This document shows, one piece after another, positions 37,149 through 46,242 of a stretch of 64,000 bases of DNA. The position numbers and the translations under genes are program-made. The notes beneath the pieces were generated by a model. The model searched no databases, was not told the DNA's origin, and saw nothing but the letters and a program-made list of their open reading frames with translations. Every line of letters starts with the position of its first letter. Position 1 is the stretch's first letter. This DNA is from Ignavibacteriaceae bacterium. GTDB lineage: Bacteria; Bacteroidota; Ignavibacteria; Ignavibacteriales; Ignavibacteriaceae. Location: the NCBI GenBank assembly GCA_013360295.1, contig JABWCL010000023.1, positions 1-64,000 on the forward strand, read 5' to 3'.

Positions 37149-38309
37149 TTAGAGACCCCTTGGCAGTCCCTTACTGCTTTCAATTATTGCATCCCATCCA
37201 ACTACGAATGTGAACCTGAGAGTATTCGACAATGGATGATTTTCACCGTTTTTGAAGACGGCGGTAGAAATATAACTGAAGTCAAATCCGTATATATCAT
37301 ACCTGATTCCTGCTCCGAGTGTCATAAACTTTCTGTTTCCGTATGAAGGATCTTCGTAAAAGAATCCGCCTCTGAGCGCAAAAAGAAAATCTCCCGGCTG
37401 TCCGTACCAGTACTCAAGACCGGTAGAGGTAACGATATCACGTAATTCTGTTTTAAATGGCTTATCTAACCACGATGTGAATAATGCCTGATAGAATTCA
37501 TCACTCTTCCCGGTTGTATCCTTCTTCACGAGCAGTTTGCTGAAGTCGAGCGTATAAGTGAGGCTATTATACTCATCGCTATAGATCCTGTAAGCAAAAC
37601 CAAGCCTGAAGTTTGTTGGGATCGGGTCAGCCTGATCTTTATCAATGTAAAATATTTTAGGACCCAGGTTTGACACATTTAACCCAATGCTCAGCTGCCC
37701 GCCGATATCCAGATCCGTAAATGGAATGCTTAACCTTTCTGGTCTCCACATACAGCCGACGTCAAAACTGACAGTGGTAGCAACTCCGGTTCCCTGCTCC
37801 TCTGCCGTTGGCTGATCAGAAAGATTGCTATGGATCAACCTGAAATTGAAACCTAACCCCCAGTCTGATGAGATTTTTGTTGCATATCCGAGGGTAACCG
37901 CGGCATCAAACGATCTGAAGGTTCCTAAAGGCTCAGGACCTCCCTCGCCCGTGCGGACAAATTCGCCGTAATTCATATACGTTATACTGGCGGTAACACT
38001 TCCGTCAATATCTTCAATATAATTTCTGTATGTTGCGTAGTCGTAAAAAAGGTCGAGCTTAAACTGCGGCAGCCAGTTACTGTGTGTGAATGTAAATTCC
38101 TGACCAGTTAAAAAGGCAATACCCGCAGGGTTCCAGAATATGGCGGATGAGTTGTCAGCCAGTCCTGTACCTGACTCCCCGAGTGCCGAAAACCTTGAGT
38201 CCGGTGCGAGTAACAGGAACGGAACGGCTGCCTCGCCTTGAGCAAAAACATTCCTACTTAGGGGCAAAAGCATAAGACATACTAAGCTAATCCTTAGGAA
38301 ATAAGTCAT
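37149..38309 (-). CDS. porV: Type IX secretion outer-membrane protein PorV
   Basis: This is a 386-residue outer-membrane barrel of the FadL-like PorV/PorQ group. After the signal peptide comes the typical PorV start: APDSRFSALGESGTGLADNSSAIFWNPAGIA near residue 34. PorV carries cargo from the translocon to the PorU sortase, and the porU gene lies directly upstream. PorQ is an alternative within the same family, but the porU-porV pairing favours PorV. Confidence 0.87.
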   Translation of the reverse strand: MTYFLRISLVCLMLLPLSRNVFAQGEAAVPFLLLAPDSRFSALGESGTGLADNSSAIFWNPAGIAFLTGQEFTFTHSNWLPQFKLDLFYDYATYRNYIEDIDGSVTASITYMNYGEFVRTGEGGPEPLGTFRSFDAAVTLGYATKISSDWGLGFNFRLIHSNLSDQPTAEEQGTGVATTVSFDVGCMWRPERLSIPFTDLDIGGQLSIGLNVSNLGPKIFYIDKDQADPIPTNFRLGFAYRIYSDEYNSLTYTLDFSKLLVKKDTTGKSDEFYQALFTSWLDKPFKTELRDIVTSTGLEYWYGQPGDFLFALRGGFFYEDPSYGNRKFMTLGAGIRYDIYGFDFSYISTAVFKNGENHPLSNTLRFTFVVGWDAIIESSKGLPRGL

Positions 38310-38348
38310 CTAGATTTCTCCAATTTATAAAAAGAAAGAATTTTAATT

Positions 38349-38378
38349 ATAATAAGTTTTATGTTGATTTACTATCAA
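38349..38378 (-). promoter_or_regulatory. Candidate porV promoter
   Basis: On the minus strand TTGATA (38373-38378) and TATTAT (38349-38354) are separated by 18 bases, upstream of the porV ATG at 38309. A GGAG-type ribosome site follows. The gap is AT-rich, so a chance match is possible. Confidence 0.3.
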
Positions 38379-38389
38379 AAAATAAAGTA

Positions 38390-41300
38390 CTACCTGATAA
38401 CAGAGAGCTTCCCTGTTACTGATTTTTTCCGGTTATCACCGGTTTTACTTACCGTCAGTTTGTATAAATATGTGCCATTAGCCAGGAGCGAACCATCCTT
38501 GTCACGCCCGTCCCAGTCAATTTTTATATATTTTTCTGCAAGATTTTTCCCCGAAAGTTCGTTAACAAGGCGCCCGGCTATTGTGTAGATTTTAATACTC
38601 ACATCCACCGGCTCTCCTTCATTGTGATCCAGTAAAAAGGTAGTCCCCGAACTGAACGGATTTGGATAATTCCATACATTCTTTACTTCCAGAATATCCC
38701 CTGAAACTACAGTAAAAAATGATATTTTCTCCGAAGGATTATTATATACATCCCAAACCTTTATCTTGATCTTGTATTCCCCGGAATTGAGGTTTGAGAA
38801 CCTGTACCTTACTTCCCCTGTCTTTCCTCCTGAATCAATATCTCCCACATAGTATTCCGATAAGTCTATTGAATTGAGTTCATCGTCATTTAATACTCCC
38901 TCAAGTTTGTGCCCGACACCCAATCCCGTGGTATTAATCCCTGTTTCGTCCTTGAGTTCAACAATCAGGAGCGAGTTAGGATTAATTAATTCTGCATACT
39001 CTGATTTTTTTGAATCAAAAAAGATGCTTATTTCAGGTCCATCATTATCATTAACCGCGAGGGTATCTGAGCCTCCCACAACAATATTATCTGCATAAGC
39101 TATACCGTCTCCGTCATCATTCTGGAAATAAAAAGTGATTTTTCCCCGCTTGTTTTCATAAGAAATATCTTTTGGTACCTTAATAGATGCGTCAAACCTG
39201 CCGTTGTTTACACTAACTCTCCCCTTAAAAATTATCCCCCCCTGGATTGAGACAGAATAATTGGCGCCAAACTCTGATACAGGTAAATTTCTCTCTGAAT
39301 CATACACGGTTAATAACCCTTCACCGTCAAAACCTGTCCAGATGTTGTTTTGTTCATCCCGGATGGTCCCGGAAATTCGCAGATCACTTAACGCTCTTAC
39401 CTGAACCTGGGCAGTGCCGGTGCTCCCGTTTATTGTATCAATGGAAGCGTTATACTGCGGCATAACCAGTCTCAGCGTTGGATCAGCTAAAAGGAAAAAT
39501 TTTGAATCGTTATCAATATCCAGATTACCTGTTGTCTTGGCATTCATATACGCGATTCCTACCGGTACCGGCAGATTTAAACTGTCCCTGCTTGAAAAAA
39601 GCATCTGCGAAAACAATTTGTAGGTTAACTCGGCGTTTGAAAATGAATAAACCGGACGTACTGAAGAAAATATTCCGATCGCTCCTGCTTTCTCCTTTAG
39701 CAGAATTTCTTCAGCAGAGCTTTTTCCTGATGTCTTATCAAAGTAAGCAAAATCACAGGTCGCAGCGGTAAGGAAAAAGTAATCTTTGTTTCGGAACTGA
39801 GGCACAGTAACATCCTTGATGAATATTTGTTCGTGTGCCCATAACTCGGGGCTGCCGTGACCTATATAGTTGAGGATCAGCGTCCCTGAATTAACAAGGT
39901 CAATTATTGCCTGATTCAGCGATGGTTTCCTCCTCCCAAGTGAAGTAAAAACTGTGGGATAAACGGCTGCATAAACTTTTTTCACATCGAATGAACCTGG
40001 AATATAAAATCGTGCCAGAGTCTCCGACTGCCTCGTGTGAAGATCTCCTTCAAAACCCGTAGATACATAACCGTCATCAGCAACGAGTGTTATTGAATTC
40101 CGCCATAGGTTTTTATCGGATGAATTCTCGTATTCAATAATTTTATCTACTGCAATCCTTGCTTCATTAATACTTTGCGCGGTGATCCGCCCAATCGCCA
40201 GATCAACCAGTTGATCGTTTACACCGCCTGAAACCCCGACTATTCTTCCGTAAAAGTCATCAGTGGCGTAAGAGAATATTTCATCAAGGCTCTCATTGGT
40301 CTCATAGGGAATAACCCAGTTCGAATTCCCTCTCTCAATATTCCTGTAGTCGTAATCACCATCACCAAACAAAAGCACGTATGAGAGAGACTCACTCCAG
40401 TTAAGGTAGGCGTGGCGCAGATAATCCCTGATGGCAGTTGGATCTTTTAACCCGCCCGAAAACTCATTGAATATCTCGTCTATATTTACAACATAAGATT
40501 TTATCTTTGCCTTGCTTTCGTTGGTCCTGTAATTAGCTAACCTTTCAGCCTGTGTTCTGAACTCTTTAGGAGTGATAATAACGAATTCTCCCCCCTGCAT
40601 CTCTCCTCTGAGGTTCTGATTTGGCACCTCAATGGGGGAGCTCACTGAGAGCATTTTGGTATTACAAACCCCGTATATTTTCGAAGAGAATCCTCCCCGC
40701 CCGGGATAGATAAAATTAAATGTACCGCCGGAGGGAGTCTCTGAAGGGATAATTTTTTTTACATTGCTATGGTCGCTGACATCAAAAAAATGTATGTCAG
40801 TATTGGAAAAGTCATTAACAGTGTAACTGTAATTTCTTGCGCTCCCGCTAACTGGAGTGAATATCGCAAGCTGGTCATTAACAGCTTTTAGATATCTTTC
40901 GTAACTGATCTCAAAATAATCCAGATAACCGATGGTTGATGCGTTGTTAGCATTGAATGTGAACTTTAACTGGCTCCTTTCATCATTGAGGTATCTGACC
41001 GCTGATGTGGATGCTATGTCAGGTGTGCCATAGGAATAATTATTGGAACCATACCCTCCGATGTTTCTCGAGAAAAGCAGCGTGTCGGTCTCGTAGACCT
41101 GTAAAATTACTGACGGAGAACTGCTGTTAACAAAACGATACGAGTAATTGATCCGGGAATCCGGGATCAATCCCTCAAGCTTTTTAGTGTATGTCCTGGA
41201 TTTAAATGATTCCTGGAATTGATCTCCTAAAAATATCCTTCCGGTTTTTCCAATATTTATTTTGTCTTCGTCCCAGTAAACAAAAGATTGTGTTTTATTA

Positions 41301-42388
41301 ACAGCTTCATCAGCGGATGATGCGGATGTCACGTTCGTCATCCTTTTACCGTCTGCTTGCCCGGCTGTGATCCAATAATAATTTTCATTTGAGTAAGGAT
41401 TACTTCGACGGACTACCCTACCGTTTGAAGAATCGTATTCAAAAAAGTTTACTCCTCTTCCATAAAAAAGTATATAGTCGGCTTCATCAAAAGTATTATC
41501 CTCCTCTCCGATAATCCTGATTGATATTTCCTGAAGATCATCAATCCTCGGAGAAGAGAGCGATTCAGAGACAACCTTCCCGCCGTTGCTGTATATTTGG
41601 ATTTTTCTGGGGTTTACCGTCGCGGCATCAATTCCAAACTGACTGAGCTGCCCCCTCGTAATTTTATAAATCCCTTCATCAGTGACCGGGAACCTGTACC
41701 ACTTTCCGCTGCTCAGAACACTCCCGGTGTTCTTTACTTTGTTTGCTCTGAACTTATTCCTGGTTACCCAGTTTTTAGCCACGGGATAATTTAATATGAG
41801 AGTCTCAAGTATATCATCCCTTGTAGCATTAAGCCTCCCGGATGAACCGGCATAATCAATTTTAATAATTACCTTTGTGTATAGCGTTAATTCCCGCAAA
41901 GAATGATTGTACTGTATTGGATTAATGACCAGGTCACCCGTGATTAGATCACGAAGGTTACCGATGTTGATTAATTCTGCCAATGGCTGTTCTTGCGTTG
42001 AAGCGTAGGAATTTTCATCAAAGAATGGAACAAATAAGCGGCTCTCTTTATCAAGGAATAGGACAGGTGCCGGCATATTTTTAATTGCTTTTTTCTCAAG
42101 GGAGATTATCGTAACCTTGTTCCCATTGGATTCAGGTAATCCGAGTTTTACAGCCCTGGATTGGATGCCAGGGAAGCCTCTCTTCGTATTTCTTGAAATT
42201 CCGTTATATATGGCGAGACGCAGAAAATCCCTCCCCTCAATACTAAACAGGGATGAATCCGTAATAATCGGGGTGTATTCGAGTACTATCGATGCGGCAT
42301 CGGAGTGCAAAACTTTGATATCGTTTGGATTATATCCAAAGATCGCAGAACTTAAGAATACTAAAAATAAAAAGACTTTGCCGGACAT
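38390..42388 (-). CDS. porU: Type IX secretion sortase PorU
   Basis: This gingipain-related (C25) surface sortase has 1332 residues. It cleaves the C-terminal sorting domain of cargo and attaches the cargo to the surface. The catalytic His is in NYIGHGSPE (about residue 844) and the Cys in LTAATCDFA (about 879). The N-terminal part is beta-rich; the C-terminus has a sorting-like domain (NYPNPFSSGTTF ... YLYKLTVSK). I chose the ATG at 42388, preceded by AGGAACAA, and not an in-frame TTG seven codons earlier. Confidence 0.92.
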   Translation of the reverse strand: MSGKVFLFLVFLSSAIFGYNPNDIKVLHSDAASIVLEYTPIITDSSLFSIEGRDFLRLAIYNGISRNTKRGFPGIQSRAVKLGLPESNGNKVTIISLEKKAIKNMPAPVLFLDKESRLFVPFFDENSYASTQEQPLAELINIGNLRDLITGDLVINPIQYNHSLRELTLYTKVIIKIDYAGSSGRLNATRDDILETLILNYPVAKNWVTRNKFRANKVKNTGSVLSSGKWYRFPVTDEGIYKITRGQLSQFGIDAATVNPRKIQIYSNGGKVVSESLSSPRIDDLQEISIRIIGEEDNTFDEADYILFYGRGVNFFEYDSSNGRVVRRSNPYSNENYYWITAGQADGKRMTNVTSASSADEAVNKTQSFVYWDEDKINIGKTGRIFLGDQFQESFKSRTYTKKLEGLIPDSRINYSYRFVNSSSPSVILQVYETDTLLFSRNIGGYGSNNYSYGTPDIASTSAVRYLNDERSQLKFTFNANNASTIGYLDYFEISYERYLKAVNDQLAIFTPVSGSARNYSYTVNDFSNTDIHFFDVSDHSNVKKIIPSETPSGGTFNFIYPGRGGFSSKIYGVCNTKMLSVSSPIEVPNQNLRGEMQGGEFVIITPKEFRTQAERLANYRTNESKAKIKSYVVNIDEIFNEFSGGLKDPTAIRDYLRHAYLNWSESLSYVLLFGDGDYDYRNIERGNSNWVIPYETNESLDEIFSYATDDFYGRIVGVSGGVNDQLVDLAIGRITAQSINEARIAVDKIIEYENSSDKNLWRNSITLVADDGYVSTGFEGDLHTRQSETLARFYIPGSFDVKKVYAAVYPTVFTSLGRRKPSLNQAIIDLVNSGTLILNYIGHGSPELWAHEQIFIKDVTVPQFRNKDYFFLTAATCDFAYFDKTSGKSSAEEILLKEKAGAIGIFSSVRPVYSFSNAELTYKLFSQMLFSSRDSLNLPVPVGIAYMNAKTTGNLDIDNDSKFFLLADPTLRLVMPQYNASIDTINGSTGTAQVQVRALSDLRISGTIRDEQNNIWTGFDGEGLLTVYDSERNLPVSEFGANYSVSIQGGIIFKGRVSVNNGRFDASIKVPKDISYENKRGKITFYFQNDDGDGIAYADNIVVGGSDTLAVNDNDGPEISIFFDSKKSEYAELINPNSLLIVELKDETGINTTGLGVGHKLEGVLNDDELNSIDLSEYYVGDIDSGGKTGEVRYRFSNLNSGEYKIKIKVWDVYNNPSEKISFFTVVSGDILEVKNVWNYPNPFSSGTTFLLDHNEGEPVDVSIKIYTIAGRLVNELSGKNLAEKYIKIDWDGRDKDGSLLANGTYLYKLTVSKTGDNRKKSVTGKLSVIR

Positions 42389-42473
42389 TTGTTCCTGAAA
42401 AAAAATCAATTAATTAATGTAGCAAAATCTATTTTAAAAGTATCCTTATAATTTTGTGGTAAATTTATTAACG

Positions 42474-42503
42474 AATATATCACAATTAAGTGATTTCTGT
42501 CAA
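42474..42503 (-). promoter_or_regulatory. porU promoter with a dyad in the spacer
   Basis: On the minus strand a perfect -35 box TTGACA (42498-42503) is followed after 18 bases by TATATT (42474-42479). Inside the spacer and touching the -10 box lies the inverted repeat ATCAC-N6-GTGAT (42479-42494), a plausible operator. The porU ATG is about 86 bases downstream. The regulator, if any, is unknown. Confidence 0.6.
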
Positions 42504-42510
42504 GTCAAAA

Positions 42511-43095
42511 TTAATATTTTTCAGGATTTGGCGCAAGCTTTGTGTGCAGCTGCCTGAGTGCCTGAATACAAAAACCGATATGCTCCTCAAGCGGAATCTC
42601 CAGAATTTCCGCTCCGCCTCTAATATCCTCCCTGCTGACACTCCTCGCAAAGGCTTTGTCTTTCATCTTTTTCAGTACCGACCTGGCCTCTACCTGATCA
42701 ACTTTTTTATCAGGCATTACATAACTTACAGCGGTAATGAACCCTGCGAGTTCATCACAGGCAAATAAAACTTTTCTTAATAGCGTGGTTCGGGGAACTC
42801 CGGTATAGGGCGTGTGAGACATAATGGAATCAATAAAATCCTCTGAAAAACCTTTTGCTCTCAGGATTTCAGCTCCTTTGTAAGGATGTTCCTCCGGTGA
42901 CGGATACATCTCATAGTCGAAGTCGTGCAGCATTGCGACGTTACCCCAATACAAAGGGTCTTTATTAAATTTAGTTGCATAGGCTGCAACGCAAGCCTCA
43001 ACACTGAAAGCGTGGAGCAGAAGGCTCTCACTTTTTGTATACTCCCTCAGGAGATTCTCGCATAGTTCACGGTCTAAGTCAGGCAGATTATTCAT
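42511..43095 (-). CDS. HD-domain hydrolase
   Basis: This 194-residue protein has the HD fold. His23 lies in LLHAFSVEA, the HD pair in MLHDFDYE near residue 55, and a further His in EEHPYKGAE. It matches the small HDIG-type proteins annotated as metal-dependent phosphohydrolases. The substrate is unknown. Its start overlaps the end of nth by 8 bases, so it is in one transcript with nth and the ferredoxin gene. Confidence 0.82.
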   Translation of the reverse strand: MNNLPDLDRELCENLLREYTKSESLLLHAFSVEACVAAYATKFNKDPLYWGNVAMLHDFDYEMYPSPEEHPYKGAEILRAKGFSEDFIDSIMSHTPYTGVPRTTLLRKVLFACDELAGFITAVSYVMPDKKVDQVEARSVLKKMKDKAFARSVSREDIRGGAEILEIPLEEHIGFCIQALRQLHTKLAPNPEKY

Positions 43096-43729
43096 TATTT
43101 CTCTTTCCGTACGGACAATGATTCAGTAAAAAACAATCGTTACATTTAGGGCGCCGGGCAATACAAAGATTGCGTCCGTGCGTAGCGATCAGATGTGAAA
43201 AAATCGTCCAGTCTTCGACCGGCACAATTTTTTTCAGCTCAGATTCGATTTTTTCAGGATTCTCCTCATTCACCAGCTCAAGTAAATTTGAAATTCTTTT
43301 AACGTGAGTGTCAACCGCGATTGCCGGTACACCAAAAGCATTTCCCATAATGACTGATGCGGTCTTTCTCCCCACGCCGGGTAATGCTGTCAGCAGGTCA
43401 AAGTCCTCTGGTACTCTCCCCTCATACTTCCCGACAAGATCCATACAACAATTTTTAATGCTCTTCGCCTTCTGCCTGTAAAAGCCGGTAGAAAAAATGT
43501 CTTTTTCCAATTCATCCGTACTCACAATTAAAAAGTCATTTGGCTCTTTGTACTTCTTAAATAATGTGACAGTTAGTTTGTTTACTCTTTCATCCGTACA
43601 CTGTGCCGCGAGAATTGTGGCTATAAGAAGCTGAAACGGAGAGCCGAAATTGAGGGCGATCTTAGCTTCCGGATAGTGCTGCTTCAGCAGTTCTATTATT
43701 GCTGTCGTTCTCTTGGTTAGTTTGGACAT
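43088..43729 (-). CDS. nth: Endonuclease III
   Basis: This base-excision repair glycosylase/lyase removes oxidised pyrimidines. It has 213 residues. The helix-hairpin-helix is LPGVGRKTASVIMG near residue 111, with the catalytic Lys in that motif and the Asp in VDTHVKRIS near residue 139. The C-terminal 4Fe-4S loop is complete (CIARRPKCNDCFLLNHC). It lies 3 bases after the ferredoxin gene. Confidence 0.96.
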   Translation of the reverse strand: MSKLTKRTTAIIELLKQHYPEAKIALNFGSPFQLLIATILAAQCTDERVNKLTVTLFKKYKEPNDFLIVSTDELEKDIFSTGFYRQKAKSIKNCCMDLVGKYEGRVPEDFDLLTALPGVGRKTASVIMGNAFGVPAIAVDTHVKRISNLLELVNEENPEKIESELKKIVPVEDWTIFSHLIATHGRNLCIARRPKCNDCFLLNHCPYGKRNNE

Positions 43730-43732
43730 AAT

Positions 43733-44062
43733 TTAACGGTTAAATTTGGGGTCTTTTATTGTCAGCCGTTCAACAACTTTACCTTCGATTATGTGTTCGC
43801 TGACTATCTGATCCAAATCCGCCTCACTGAAGTTTCCGTACCAGGTCTGTTCCGGATAAACCACCATTACCGGACCAAATTCACAGGCATCGAGGCATCC
43901 GGCGCTGTTAACTCTGACTGTAGTATTGAGACCCGCGCTTTTTATTTTGGCTTTCAGTTCCTCTCTGAGGTTAACACTGTTTTTATCGTGGCAGCAGCCG
44001 CGTGGATGACCTTCAGGTCTTTTATTCTCACATACAAAAATATGTTTATCAAATCTCTTCAT
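43733..44062 (-). CDS. Thioredoxin-fold (2Fe-2S) ferredoxin
   Basis: This 109-residue protein starts with HIFVCENKRPEGHPRGCC and has a second cysteine region, SAGCLDACEFGPVMVVYPE near residue 53. Together these give the four ligands of the small thioredoxin-like 2Fe-2S ferredoxins related to the Aquifex protein and to NuoE C-terminal domains. The redox partner is not evident. The gene follows tRNA-Glu by 37 bases and precedes nth by 3. Confidence 0.85.
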   Translation of the reverse strand: MKRFDKHIFVCENKRPEGHPRGCCHDKNSVNLREELKAKIKSAGLNTTVRVNSAGCLDACEFGPVMVVYPEQTWYGNFSEADLDQIVSEHIIEGKVVERLTIKDPKFNR

Positions 44063-44099
44063 TTCAAAGTTACCGGGAAAATGTGGAAAGTATGGATGT

Positions 44100-44172
44100 A
44101 GCGCGTACGGGATTCGAACCCGTGATCTCCGCCTTGAGAGGGCGGCGTCCTAAGCCTCTAGACGAACGCGCC
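44100..44172 (-). tRNA. tRNA-Glu (CTC)
   Basis: The 73-base cloverleaf on the minus strand folds fully. The acceptor is GGCGCGT/ACGCGC plus a G-T pair, the anticodon stem is CCGCC/GGCGG, and the loop CTCTCAA gives anticodon CTC. The T arm contains GGTTCGAATCC. The D arm TCGTCTAGAGGCTTAGGA is typical of tRNA-Glu. CCA is not encoded. Confidence 0.95.
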
Positions 44173-44408
44173 AGTGTTTAAACGAATCATAAATATAACA
44201 ATTTCATATTTATTTCTAAAGGTATAAATCTAACCCGATATTAAAAAAAAGTATCGCCCCCCGTTCCATAGGAAAGGTATGTTAGCAGCCGCAATTTTTC
44301 CGGATGAACCAATGATTCTCCCCATTCATTTTTTTAACTATTGCCCTCCTCTGTTTCCTTAATTATATTGTCTCAAAAATTTAAGAAATAGTTGATTCGT
44401 ATATCCCG
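44173..44408. other. Intergenic region between tRNA-Glu and the L,D-transpeptidase gene
   Basis: This 236-base AT-rich gap separates divergent genes and must hold promoters for both. I find no box pair strong enough to call, no small frame with a ribosome site, and no hairpin. Confidence 0.4.
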
Positions 44409-46193
44409 GTGAGAAAATCATATCTTTTACTCCTTTTTATGTCGCTGTTCTGGCATTCCTGTCAGCGTCATCCCGCGACCAATAATGCCATTGAGATTGA
44501 ATTCGATGAAAACCTCGTTATCCTGGGTATTACCAAGGTTTGCACTGAAATTGATACTGCTTTCATCGGAAACTATAAAATGACTTTCGCTGATACCCTC
44601 ATCGAACTTTACAAATACAGGGGATATAAACCGTTCTTCATTGAGGAAGAGGGTTTTGCTTCACCCGGAACGCTTTTGGAATATCTTAAACATTCTTCAC
44701 GCCACGGAATAAATCCTGAAAGATATAACATTAAGATCCTCAGTTCTATAGCCGACTCTATCCTGGATACATCTAAACATACCCTCGACTATGAACAGAT
44801 CGCGAAACTTGACTTCCTCCTGTCGGACTCATACCTCCGCTACAATAGCGATATTTTATACGGCATCGTAAATCCCACAGAACTTGATTCCGAGAATTAC
44901 TCCATTCCCCTTCCAAAACGTAAGTGGGATCCCATTGGTAACCTCCTCGACTCGGACAGACTTGAATTGCTTGAAGAAATTCAGCCCGTTAATCCTGCTT
45001 ATGTTTTGCTGCAAAAAGAATTAGACTCACTCGTATCCAGACAGGATAGCATCCGTCCGGTAAAAATTACATTCAATGAGAAAAAACTTGAAGCAGGCAA
45101 ACACTCCGGGAGCCTTCCTTCTATCGTACATAACCTTAGAGAGTTAGGATTTCTCGATTCACTCTATATCCCTGATCCCGGAAATCATTATGACTCTCTG
45201 CTCTTTCAGATCGTAAAGCGCTTCCAGAGCCGCTACGGACTGGCTGATGACGGGGTGATCGGAAAAAATACAATTGACCAGTTGAATATCTCCCCGTCCG
45301 AAAGGATTGAAATTATTAAAATTAATCTGGAACGGATGAGGTGGACTACTTATTCGGATTCACAAAGATATATCCTTGTTAATATCCCAGATTTCCACGT
45401 ATACGGAATTGAAAACGGTGAAGTCAAAACAAAAATAAAAGTGTGCGTCGGACAGAAGCGCGAGAGATATTACGAGGAACGAAAAAAACTTTACAAAAAG
45501 ACTAATAACTGGCACCATCGTCCGAAAAATTTTGAAACCCCGCAGGTCTATAGCCGCATTGATATGATTATCACGAATCCCCCTTGGGTTGTTCCCACAA
45601 GCATAGCTAAGAATGAAACCTATTATGAGATAATGAAAGACTCAACTTATCTCAAACGGCTTGGGTTTAAAGTTTTTAAGGGAAATGAGCAGATTGACCA
45701 TTCAACAGTAAACTGGAATGAGTACTCCCCCAATAATCTTCCTTTTAATTTTGTTCAGGATCCTGGAGGAGCCAATGCACTCGGCAGATTAAAATTTATG
45801 TTCAATAATAAATATGCCATCTACCTGCACGATACGCCAACGCGTCCCCCGTTCGCCACTCTCCCACGTGCAGTAAGCCACGGCTGTGTTAGAGTTGAGA
45901 AGCCGCTTCAGCTGGCTGAGTTCATCCTTAATGGAGACGAAAAATTACAGATTGATGATATTAAAGTTGAGATAGGCGTTAAGCCCGAGGATAAGGAATT
46001 ACTCGATAAATATTATGCGAATTCCCGTAAAAAGGCAGCTACTAAGATGAATTACCTATCAAGCCCCATTCCGGTTTTTGTAGATTACCTCACCGCGTGG
46101 GTCGATCAAAAAGGGGAACTTCAGTTCAGACCTGACGTGTACGAAAAAGATCACATCCTTCTTAAGGCGCTGAAGGAAAAGGGAGCGATTTGA
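44409..46193 (+). CDS. YcbB-type L,D-transpeptidase lipoprotein
   Basis: This 594-residue cell-wall cross-linking enzyme has a lipobox-like start (LFWHSC, Cys18). An N-terminal helical domain comes next, then a peptidoglycan-binding domain (about 235-295, FQSRYGLADDGVIGKNTIDQL). The YkuD catalytic domain contains HDTPTRPPF and the active-site SHGCVRVE with Cys near residue 495. The layout matches the large LdtD/YcbB group. The start is a GTG; the leader before it has no clear ribosome site. It is a single-gene unit convergent with recQ. Confidence 0.9.
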   Translation: MRKSYLLLLFMSLFWHSCQRHPATNNAIEIEFDENLVILGITKVCTEIDTAFIGNYKMTFADTLIELYKYRGYKPFFIEEEGFASPGTLLEYLKHSSRHGINPERYNIKILSSIADSILDTSKHTLDYEQIAKLDFLLSDSYLRYNSDILYGIVNPTELDSENYSIPLPKRKWDPIGNLLDSDRLELLEEIQPVNPAYVLLQKELDSLVSRQDSIRPVKITFNEKKLEAGKHSGSLPSIVHNLRELGFLDSLYIPDPGNHYDSLLFQIVKRFQSRYGLADDGVIGKNTIDQLNISPSERIEIIKINLERMRWTTYSDSQRYILVNIPDFHVYGIENGEVKTKIKVCVGQKRERYYEERKKLYKKTNNWHHRPKNFETPQVYSRIDMIITNPPWVVPTSIAKNETYYEIMKDSTYLKRLGFKVFKGNEQIDHSTVNWNEYSPNNLPFNFVQDPGGANALGRLKFMFNNKYAIYLHDTPTRPPFATLPRAVSHGCVRVEKPLQLAEFILNGDEKLQIDDIKVEIGVKPEDKELLDKYYANSRKKAATKMNYLSSPIPVFVDYLTAWVDQKGELQFRPDVYEKDHILLKALKEKGAI

Positions 46194-46208
46194 TTTCGTC
46201 TGAAGTGT

Positions 46209-46242
46209 GAATCCCTGTCACGATAAGGGTGACACCGGATTC
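46209..46242. terminator. Hairpin between convergent L,D-transpeptidase and recQ genes
   Basis: Two 6-bp stems in line (GAATCC/GGATTC and TGTCAC/GTGACA) with a small internal loop and a 7-base end loop overlap the recQ stop codon. No T run follows on either strand, so termination in the standard way is uncertain. The convergent position favours a bidirectional role. Confidence 0.4.
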
